A stretch of 8,588 bases of DNA from DATGSF01 sp035302865 (lineage in GTDB: Bacteria > Bacteroidota > Bacteroidia > Chitinophagales > Chitinophagaceae), in assembly GCA_035302865.1 (NCBI GenBank), contig DATGSF010000117.1, positions 1 through 8,588 of the forward strand, written 5' to 3'. The notes under the pieces were generated by a model. The model saw only the letters and a program-made list of their open reading frames with translations. It did no database searches and was not told where the DNA came from. Positions 1 to 5,702 of the stretch are shown here, piece by piece (position 1 is the first letter of the stretch; each line of letters begins with the position of its first letter). Both the position numbers and the translations under genes were made by a program.

Positions 1-594
1 AATCAGTAAACTATCTCCTTGCCATTCATAGCCATATGAACTTTGAAAAGCAATCGTTGCCCATTTTAGCCAATCTTCTTTTGAATTGCAATACTTAGAA
101 ACTACTCTTAGCTTTTTATCTAAAAATCCAACTCTTTTAGATATTGGTATTAACTTTTGGTTGCTAGCTACAGGGTCATAACGAGAAACGATAAAGGGAG
201 CTTCACCACAGGTGATTTCTAACTTCAACAAAGCAACAAATTCTTGCCAATTATGTTTGGTAATTCGCTTAGGGTCACAAGCATCATTCATTTGTTTAAC
301 AATATGAAGAGGCGTAAAAACTTCTGCTTTTTCACGAGTTCTTATCAATTGCTCTTCTTTGCTTTTTACTGCTCTTGGTTGAATTAAATAACCATATTGA
401 CCTGTTATTAAATTAGGAGTAATATAAGCCTTTGGAGCAAAAGATTTACCATTGGACATATAAGAATCTGTAGCCCAAATTATGTTTTTACCTGTTGTTT
501 TATCTTGCAAAAGTATTCCCAATAGATTGTCTTTCTGTAAAAGATAATCTTCTAGAATGTCTATGTTTTGCGTGTTGTTCTTTTCCTTAATCAT
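1..594 (-). CDS. Restriction-associated methyltransferase-like protein, partial (C-terminus beyond window)
   Basis: An open frame of 198 codons runs from an ATG at 594 to the window edge with no stop, so the C-terminus is missing. The protein resembles proteins usually labelled 'restriction endonuclease subunit M' (about 300 residues, from memory of the family). Visible landmarks are a GILLQDKTTGKNIIWATD segment near residues 26-43, a conserved block (IQPRAVKSKEEQ, 71-82) leading to EVFTP (91-95), which resembles methyltransferase motif X, then LEITCGEAPF (125-134), which resembles an AdoMet-binding motif I, and GYEWQGD (188-194). The start is 9 bases after the stop of the upstream restriction gene, which indicates translation from one mRNA. 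No Shine-Dalgarno sequence is visible. A role as DNA methyltransferase or specificity partner of the upstream enzyme is inferred; the catalytic motif IV cannot be seen because it would lie in the missing part. Confidence 0.8.
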   Translation of the reverse strand, partial: MIKEKNNTQNIDILEDYLLQKDNLLGILLQDKTTGKNIIWATDSYMSNGKSFAPKAYITPNLITGQYGYLIQPRAVKSKEEQLIRTREKAEVFTPLHIVKQMNDACDPKRITKHNWQEFVALLKLEITCGEAPFIVSRYDPVASNQKLIPISKRVGFLDKKLRVVSKYCNSKEDWLKWATIAFQSSYGYEWQGDSLLI

Positions 595-603
595 GAATCT
601 ATT

Positions 604-3600
604 TTAGTCCATAGCTTGTACTTTTTCCTCAATAAAAGCAATTTCTTCTTCACTTAAATTATATTTTTTATAAAGTTGTTGGTCGATTTCAGGAATGGAT
701 TTTGACCAGTCAATATCAGAGTTTTCAGTGAAATCTTGGAGAGGGACAAAACGGAATGTAGTAGTAGCATGTTGTGTTGTTTTAAGAATTCCAACCATAA
801 CTCTAAAAAACTTAGTTTTATAATATTTCAATAGACTTTCAGCCTCTGATTTTGTATCAAAACTTCCAATTCTAAGGAAAGTTTCTGTACATATTTGCAT
901 TGGCGTGCCTAGCATTGGCGTGCCACCAGTTTCACCAAGTGCACCTGCACCATATGCATAAGGGGCAAAAACTTTCCATTTATTAATAAATTCTCTACCT
1001 ATTTTAATTGGATAATTAGATGGAACAAATCTACTACTTCTTCTTTTGTTGTCAAGACCGATTATTTCAATATCATTATCTTTAAATTTACAAACCTGTA
1101 AATCTGGGAAATTATATTTCTTTGGATTACGGAAAAAATCTGTACGCAAGCCATATGGCTTGAGTACAGATATAATATTTTGAATATTCTTTTCATGAAG
1201 ATCTAATTCTATCATTTTTACTTTACTTAAAATACTTACAAGATGTTTAAATGGTATAAAAACACCTGAATTTTCAGAATTCAACTTTCCAATATAACGC
1301 TCAATTCCTTCACTAGAATTTATAATTATATTTGTTAATCCTTTATAATTATTATCATTAATATAAAAACAAACACCTCCTTTTATGTCAACATTTAAAA
1401 ACACTTTTCTACTATCAGTAAATAATGTAAATGAACGTAGAGATTTTTTACTTAACATATTTTTTGTAAAGTGGCTCAAACCTTTACCAGCTCCTGAAAG
1501 CCATCTTGCTGGCATAATAATACTTTGTACATGACTTATTTTTTCAGAAACTTGAGCAAATTTGTGATAAATTGGACTAGCACTAGCATTTACACTACCA
1601 TCATCACGTTGTCCTTTGTCATTAACCTGATACGGCGGATTTCCTACTACAGCATCAAATTTCATATTTTCTTTTAATTTATATAGTTCGTATAATTTTT
1701 CTTTTGCCTTTCCTTCTTGCGCATCTGGTGTAAGGTCATATTGCACAAAATTCTTTCTATCTATATTTGTATCTCTATCAAAACCAAAAATATAAGATTG
1801 TGTAATGCCTTGTAAAATAGGCGTGGGTGCTAATCCATACACTTGGTTTTCTAAAATATTTTTCAAACAATCTTCATCACTTTGGTAGTGTTTTCGAGTG
1901 TTGAAAAAGAGTTTTTTTACAATCTCTGTGATGTACATACCCGATTTCATGTATAAATCAATAAATGTACTATCCGTTCTCGTAAACAAAGTAGGGTCAT
2001 GCTCCTCTAATTGGTCAATCATCATTTTCACTACATTTCTCGGAGTAAAAATCTGATTGGTTTTTTGGTTAGGGATTAACTCAAAGATATCATCTTTCAC
2101 TGTAAAATAATCACTAAGCTCCTCTTTTTTTTGCCTAAATTCTGCAATAGCAGCATTAAACCTATAAGTATCAAATACTCCTTCAAAAGTTTTTCTTTTC
2201 CCGTCTTCTTCATAATCAAAACCGTCTCGTAATTTGTGGAATTCCTCTTTTGTGATACTAGTTAAATCCTCAAAGTCTTGATCATCAATTATTTTATCAA
2301 AATTATTTATGGTAATTTCCGCTTGGGAATCATTAGCCATAATAAACATAGGAATAGTACGGGTAAAAGCGCGTAATCGACTTCTTATTTCTTCTTCTTT
2401 TGTTTTTCGTACATTTTCAACTTTTTCTTCTTCCTTTTCACTAACCTTTTTTTCTACAAAATCTATTTCAATAGCATCATTTATTTTTTGTTTTAATTCT
2501 TCTGCATCTTTAATTACTGTACTATTATATTCTTCCGCAATTTCTTTGACCTTTTCTTCCAATTGTTTAGTGCTTGCTTTTTTCTCTTTTTGCGTTATAT
2601 TGTATACTTTAACATATTTGGCAATTAAAGGTTCCGCTACTTCTGAAATTTTATTTACTAATTCTTTAGGATTTATTTCTTCTTGGTTTTGATTTAATAA
2701 ATCATCAATTACACGTGCGGAATTACTTCTATAAATCTTTTCACCTAAAATAATTTCCGTATTCTCATTTATTTTGTGACTTTTTTGATTATTAATCTTT
2801 TTAGCATCATCTAAATTTAAATCTTTTTTAGGTATGCGCATTTTCTTATTTTTTTCCTCGGGCAGTTTACCTATTATCTCTTCTACCTCCTTTGGAAAAT
2901 GAAAAACACCTTTTACAGAATCTTTAAATAAAAGATTGGTCATAAAACGAGCATTCACAATTTCTGCAGCTAGAATAGCATTTGGGAATGTTAAAACTTG
3001 CTTTGCATCTAGTTCCACCATTTCGCCATTGACATCTTCTGAAATTACTGGGAAAAAGTTCAAAAGCTCTTTTATATTTTCTTCTCTTTCTTTTTCTGTG
3101 ATTTCACCTTGCACCGCTTTGGGATTGAGTCCATTTGCAAAATCATCATAAATTTCAAGTACTCGATTAGGTGCAAAATCAAAAAGGTAGGCAGATTCTT
3201 TCCTATATAATTTGCCGTTTTTAAATTCCTTATATGGATTTTGAGCACGAAATGCAGCTTGCATATATAAAGATGGAGATTTAATATCAGTTAACATTAA
3301 AACTGCCGTCCATTCTTTAACCGTTACTCCCGTAGTTAATTGTCCGCAAGATAAGGTAATGGTTTTATCATTTTCTGCAATTGCTTTTCTTACTTTTGCG
3401 TAGGAGTTTTCATTTTTTATAAAATCATTTTGCTCTTCTTCAAAACTTCTACCATCTCCAGCGGCTATAATTATTTCATAGTTTTCAAATACAGGGTCTT
3501 TTTTTAATAAACTTGCCAATGCCTTGACAGAATCCACACGATTTCCTACATACCAAAATGTATGTTTTAATTCTTTTCTTAATTCAGGTGTAGAAAAGGG

Positions 3601-4836
3601 ATATTTTTTATTAGTAGTTAAATTTCTTAAAAACTCTTTCACCTCTTTTTCGTGAATAAATTTTCTACTTTTATTTGTGCGGAAAAATTCATTTAAATCA
3701 AAAGCATAATCATGCGCTTCATCTTCTATTTCTACTCCCTTATTTACCTCATCAGTAATCATCTGAGAAATACGATAAGTAAATAATTTCAATTCGGGCA
3801 AGTCCGTGTGTTCTCCAATTTCTCCTTCTTGCAATTCTTCTTGTTTTTTCCTTTGCTCATCTAGATAGGTCCAATTATAGATAGCTTCATTTGGAAATTT
3901 AGCATTGGCTAAAGCTTTAAAAGGAGTTCCGGATAAATGAAGAGTATTTTTACGTTTTACATAAGCAAAAGCTGCATCGGTTCTTTGTGTATCGACTCCC
4001 TCATGTGCTTCATCAATAATTAATAGATCCCATTCTAAATCAGCAACCCAAGCTAATTTATCATAATTACCACCAAAATATTTAGAACCTTTTAAATCTT
4101 GGAGAGAAAGGAAAGTAAATTGAGGCAAGTTTAATTTGTTAGCGATATATTGTTCTCTTGTAATTGTTGCTTTATTATTTAAGGATGAAGTTTCAGAAAT
4201 AAAGGCATATCCATCAATAAACTTTTCAAAATCATCAAACCAAGAGTTTGCAATTGCAGGTCTATTGGTTACAATAAGCACTTTATTAGCCTTTAATCTT
4301 TTTGCTAATTCATAGCTGGATAATGTTTTGCCAAAACGAGGTTTAGCATTCCAGAGGAATTCACCATTTTCATTTTTTTTAAAGAATTCTAAAGCTTTTG
4401 TTACAGCTTCTTCTTGTTCTGCTCTTAAAGTATAAGGTATTTTTTCTCTATTTCTTTGAAGTGCATTAAAACCTTCTTTTCGAAATAGATCAAATAATTC
4501 TTTAGATTTATACGGTTTGTCATTGAAATAGAACCATTCTTTTCCTAAATCATACCTTCTTTCAATTCCCATTTTTTCCAGAAATATATGGAAATCTGAA
4601 TCATGAAAATCTTCTTTATTACCTTTATAAAAAGCGGGCGCACTCCATAATTTTTCATATTCTAAATTAATAGCTGCCGTTCTTACCTGTTCTAATATTC
4701 TTTCATCAACATTTTCCCTACTAGAATATCCAATTTTTTGTGATCCTTTATTTGCTTTTAATTCTGGTAATATATAAGAATAAATTTGCGGATAAATTAA
4801 TTTATATGATTTAATGCTTTGGGTTAATTTGCTCAT
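604..4836 (-). CDS. Single-chain restriction-modification enzyme: GIY-YIG nuclease, DEAH helicase, Eco57I-type methyltransferase
   Basis: This 1410-residue protein appears to combine DNA cleavage, ATP-driven translocation and adenine methylation in one chain. Residues 14-104 look like a GIY-YIG/T5orf172 nuclease: QIYSYIL (17-23), KIGYSSR (34-40), R46 and E100 in KEWF. The SF2 helicase spans about 135-560, with a variant Walker A NAKPRFGKT (163-171), DEAH (275-278), SGTPF (302-306), TTGVTV (501-506) and a motif VI-like QAAFRAQNP (526-534). A Lys/Glu-rich, probably coiled-coil linker covers about 745-818. The methyltransferase has motif X-like IFTP (929-932), an unusual motif I DLYMKSG (960-966) and motif IV NPPY (1066-1069), typical of N6-adenine enzymes. 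Residues from about 1150 form the likely target-recognition region. The layout parallels Type ISP enzymes such as LlaGI, but with a GIY-YIG domain where LlaGI has an Mrr-like nuclease. The start is supported because the nuclease fold begins near residue 14. The frame is intact. The recognition sequence cannot be read from the DNA. Confidence 0.9.
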   Translation of the reverse strand: MSKLTQSIKSYKLIYPQIYSYILPELKANKGSQKIGYSSRENVDERILEQVRTAAINLEYEKLWSAPAFYKGNKEDFHDSDFHIFLEKMGIERRYDLGKEWFYFNDKPYKSKELFDLFRKEGFNALQRNREKIPYTLRAEQEEAVTKALEFFKKNENGEFLWNAKPRFGKTLSSYELAKRLKANKVLIVTNRPAIANSWFDDFEKFIDGYAFISETSSLNNKATITREQYIANKLNLPQFTFLSLQDLKGSKYFGGNYDKLAWVADLEWDLLIIDEAHEGVDTQRTDAAFAYVKRKNTLHLSGTPFKALANAKFPNEAIYNWTYLDEQRKKQEELQEGEIGEHTDLPELKLFTYRISQMITDEVNKGVEIEDEAHDYAFDLNEFFRTNKSRKFIHEKEVKEFLRNLTTNKKYPFSTPELRKELKHTFWYVGNRVDSVKALASLLKKDPVFENYEIIIAAGDGRSFEEEQNDFIKNENSYAKVRKAIAENDKTITLSCGQLTTGVTVKEWTAVLMLTDIKSPSLYMQAAFRAQNPYKEFKNGKLYRKESAYLFDFAPNRVLEIYDDFANGLNPKAVQGEITEKEREENIKELLNFFPVISEDVNGEMVELDAKQVLTFPNAILAAEIVNARFMTNLLFKDSVKGVFHFPKEVEEIIGKLPEEKNKKMRIPKKDLNLDDAKKINNQKSHKINENTEIILGEKIYRSNSARVIDDLLNQNQEEINPKELVNKISEVAEPLIAKYVKVYNITQKEKKASTKQLEEKVKEIAEEYNSTVIKDAEELKQKINDAIEIDFVEKKVSEKEEEKVENVRKTKEEEIRSRLRAFTRTIPMFIMANDSQAEITINNFDKIIDDQDFEDLTSITKEEFHKLRDGFDYEEDGKRKTFEGVFDTYRFNAAIAEFRQKKEELSDYFTVKDDIFELIPNQKTNQIFTPRNVVKMMIDQLEEHDPTLFTRTDSTFIDLYMKSGMYITEIVKKLFFNTRKHYQSDEDCLKNILENQVYGLAPTPILQGITQSYIFGFDRDTNIDRKNFVQYDLTPDAQEGKAKEKLYELYKLKENMKFDAVVGNPPYQVNDKGQRDDGSVNASASPIYHKFAQVSEKISHVQSIIMPARWLSGAGKGLSHFTKNMLSKKSLRSFTLFTDSRKVFLNVDIKGGVCFYINDNNYKGLTNIIINSSEGIERYIGKLNSENSGVFIPFKHLVSILSKVKMIELDLHEKNIQNIISVLKPYGLRTDFFRNPKKYNFPDLQVCKFKDNDIEIIGLDNKRRSSRFVPSNYPIKIGREFINKWKVFAPYAYGAGALGETGGTPMLGTPMQICTETFLRIGSFDTKSEAESLLKYYKTKFFRVMVGILKTTQHATTTFRFVPLQDFTENSDIDWSKSIPEIDQQLYKKYNLSEEEIAFIEEKVQAMD
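897..924 (-). repeat. 15-bp in-frame tandem duplication in the target-recognition region
   Basis: The 13-mer GCATTGGCGTGCC occurs at 897-909 and again at 912-924, a 15-base period. On the coding strand it yields two adjacent GTPM units (residues about 1305-1313, within GGTPMLGTPMQ). The period is a multiple of three, so gain or loss of a unit would keep the frame. This may simply be a family feature of the C-terminal domain. Confidence 0.75.
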
Positions 4837-5033
4837 GGTTCCTATTCTTTAGATTTATAAGAAATAAAGAGAAATTTTCTATTATTGAATTATTGCTAAA
4901 AACAGCTTTTATTATAATGGGTAAATATAGTAAATTTTTAACAAAAAACATTTAAATCATTATAGTTCTTACTGGTTTGGAGAAAAATTTGGATTAGAGA
5001 GTATTTTATTTTTTCTTTAGGGTTAATTATTTT

Positions 5034-5046
5034 GCACCTTTGGTGC
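5034..5046. repeat. GCACC palindrome, solitary copy
   Basis: GCACCTTTGGTGC is a perfect inverted repeat with 5-bp arms (GCACC/GGTGC) around TTT. It recurs at 5128-5140 and 5400-5412, and in reverse-complement form at 5188-5200 and 5460-5472, giving five copies within 440 bases. This copy stands outside the two large direct repeats and is followed by TTTT on the plus strand. It is too short to call a terminator alone. Confidence 0.85.
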
Positions 5047-5065
5047 TTTTAACTTAAGACTTCTA

Positions 5066-5118
5066 AACCTAAGGCTTCGCCTCAGGTTGTTTTTAGACCT
5101 AAGGCTTCGCCTCAGGTT
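5066..5118. repeat. Duplicated hairpin (CCTAAGGC / GCCTCAGG) spaced 30 bp
   Basis: Two near-identical stem-loops lie in tandem. Copy 1 has arms 5066-5075 (AACCTAAGGC) and 5079-5088 (GCCTCAGGTT) around TTC. Copy 2 has arms 5097-5105 and 5109-5117. Each stem has one A/C mismatch in plus-strand RNA, which becomes a G-U wobble in minus-strand RNA, so the hairpin would be fully paired in a leftward transcript. TCTAAA (5062-5067) and TTTAGA (5092-5097) add a possible outer stem. No T-run follows that would make it a clear terminator. Confidence 0.8.
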
Positions 5119-5126
5119 ATTTATTC

Positions 5127-5201
5127 CGCACCTTTGGTGCTTGTTAATGGGTTACTCCTCAATTAATCTCTTTTAATAAAAATTCTAGCACCAAAGGTGC
5201 G
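5127..5201. repeat. 15-bp inverted repeat flanking a 45-base spacer (copy 1)
   Basis: The 15-mer at 5127-5141 (CGCACCTTTGGTGCT) is the exact reverse complement of 5187-5201, so the two can form a 15-bp stem over 5142-5186. Each arm is itself a 13-base palindrome, so two small hairpins or one long stem are alternatives. The spacer has no recognisable promoter. The same arrangement recurs at 5399-5473. Confidence 0.85.
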
Positions 5202-5210
5202 ACATCATGA

Positions 5211-5232
5211 GCGTTGCCTGATAGGGCGACGC
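5211..5232. repeat. GC-rich hairpin leading into the 13-bp array (copy 1)
   Basis: GCGTTGCC (5211-5218) pairs with GGCGACGC (5225-5232) around TGATAG. The eight-pair stem has one U-G wobble in plus-strand RNA. The copy at 5483-5504 loses only the outermost pair, because 5211 G is T at 5483. This is the most GC-rich island in the intergenic region. Confidence 0.75.
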
Positions 5233-5371
5233 TACTATTTTACGCTACTAATTTACGCTACTAATCGATGTTATTTGTACTACGCTATTTGGCGTTATTT
5301 GCGCGACGCTAATAACCAACTCTCATAACCGACGTTTATAGCCGACGCTCATAGAACAACTCTAATTAACC
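5230..5371. repeat. Degenerate 13-bp tandem array (copy 1)
   Basis: Units start at 5230 (CGCTACTATTTTA), 5243 (CGCTACTAATTTA) and 5256 (CGCTACTAATCGA). After an irregular block of 14, 12 and 12 bases (5269-5306) they resume in register at 5307 (CGCTAATAACCAA), 5320, 5333 (CGTTTATAGCCGA), 5346 (CGCTCATAGAACA) and 5359. The common core is CGCT or CTCT followed by ATA/CTAA and, in many units, a terminal CGA or CAA. The period of 13 is not a multiple of three, which argues against coding. Confidence 0.7.
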
Positions 5372-5391
5372 CATACCACCGTTACCATGTT

Positions 5392-5624
5392 TTTATTCCG
5401 CACCTTTGGTGCTTGTTAATGGGTTACTCCTCAATTAATCTCTTTTAATAAAAATTCTAGCACCAAAGGTGCGACATCATGATCGTTGCCTGATAGGGCG
5501 ACGCTACTAATTTACGCTACTAATTTACGCTACTAATTTACGCTACTAATCGATGTTATTTGTACTACGCTATTTAACGTTATTTGCGCGACACTACTAA
5601 CCAACACTCATAACCAGCGTTTAT
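5392..5624. repeat. Large direct repeat, copy 2
   Basis: This is the second copy of the unit at 5120-5339 in the same orientation, 13 bp longer because it holds an additional CGCTACTAATTTA unit. The two copies are separated by about 50 bases (5340-5391), most of which continues the 13-bp periodicity of copy 1. The perfect match in the first 91 bases against the drift in the last part suggests either recent duplication or local conversion of the palindromic half, or constraint on it. Confidence 0.9.
5399..5473. repeat. 15-bp inverted repeat flanking a 45-base spacer (copy 2)
   Basis: The arms 5399-5413 and 5459-5473 repeat exactly the structure at 5127-5201, including an identical spacer in the same orientation. 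Confidence 0.85.
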
Positions 5625-5630
5625 CAATTT
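5502..5630. repeat. Degenerate 13-bp tandem array (copy 2)
   Basis: Three identical CGCTACTAATTTA units (5502, 5515, 5528) are followed by CGCTACTAATCGA (5541), the same 14/12/12 block (5554-5591), then 13-base units at 5592 (CACTACTAACCAA), 5605 (CACTCATAACCAG) and 5618. One more clean unit than the first array shows that the unit number changes. Confidence 0.75.
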
Positions 5631-5648
5631 CCTCAAACATCATTAAAT

Positions 5649-5683
5649 AAAAAAACAGCAATCTTAAATTTGACGGCTACTGT
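5649..5683 (-). terminator. Probable rho-independent terminator of typA
   Basis: Reading leftward from the typA stop, ACAGTAG (5683-5677) can pair with TTGCTGT (5661-5655), seven pairs including two G-U wobbles, around a loop of about 15 bases. A run of seven T follows (5655-5649, sharing the last stem base). It lies 20-54 bases after the stop. The stem is weak and the loop large, so the call is moderate. Confidence 0.5.
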
Positions 5684-5702
5684 ATGTTTTTAAATCTTAA
5701 AC

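Larger units (their letters stand above)
5120..5339. repeat. Large direct repeat, copy 1
   Basis: The segment is repeated at 5392-5624. The first 91 bases (5120-5210 against 5392-5482) are identical at an offset of 272. After one substitution the match resumes, and copy 2 then carries one extra 13-bp unit, moving the offset to 285. Similarity fades through scattered differences after about 5290. The order of parts is GCACC palindrome, 45-base spacer, reverse-complement palindrome, GC-rich hairpin, 13-bp array. Confidence 0.9.
4837..5702. other. 866-bp non-coding, repeat-rich intergenic region
   Basis: No credible protein gene or tRNA is visible on either strand. The part next to the restriction gene (4837-5030) is AT-rich, and the operon promoter must lie here or in the repeats. 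No TAnnTTTG element facing left was found. A TATAAT on the minus strand at 4911-4916 has no convincing partner, and TATATTTA further upstream (about 4922-4929) differs from the consensus by one base. From 5034 to 5630 the sequence is almost entirely palindromes, hairpins and direct repeats, and from 5649 a probable typA terminator. Confidence 0.85.

Noticed and set aside
594..606. Frameshift splitting one larger gene at the junction of the two restriction genes
   Set aside because: The upstream protein ends with a typical C-terminal pattern (DQQLYKKYNLSEEEIAFIE) and the downstream one starts with its own ATG and a family-like N-terminus, so they are separate genes.
2309..2692. Plus-strand open frame opposite the restriction gene
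   Set aside because: It is the antisense shadow of the charged linker, rich in Ser, Phe and Leu, with no recognisable domain. The same holds for 2936-3151.
4911..4916. TATAAT as the -10 box of the restriction operon
   Set aside because: The hexamer is common by chance in such AT-rich DNA, no -35 or -33 partner is present at the right distance, and it does not match the Bacteroidota consensus.
5127..5201. Invertible promoter switching the restriction operon on and off
   Set aside because: The inverted repeats fit in form, but the 45-base spacer has no promoter motif, both copies have the same orientation, the arms are palindromic by themselves, and no invertase gene is visible.
5120..5624. 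Insertion sequence or MITE
   Set aside because: There is no transposase frame, no terminal inverted repeats bounding the whole unit and no clear target-site duplication. Tandem duplication fits better.
5230..5630. CRISPR array
   Set aside because: The units are 13 bp, directly abutting and degenerate, with no unique spacers of constant length and no cas genes.
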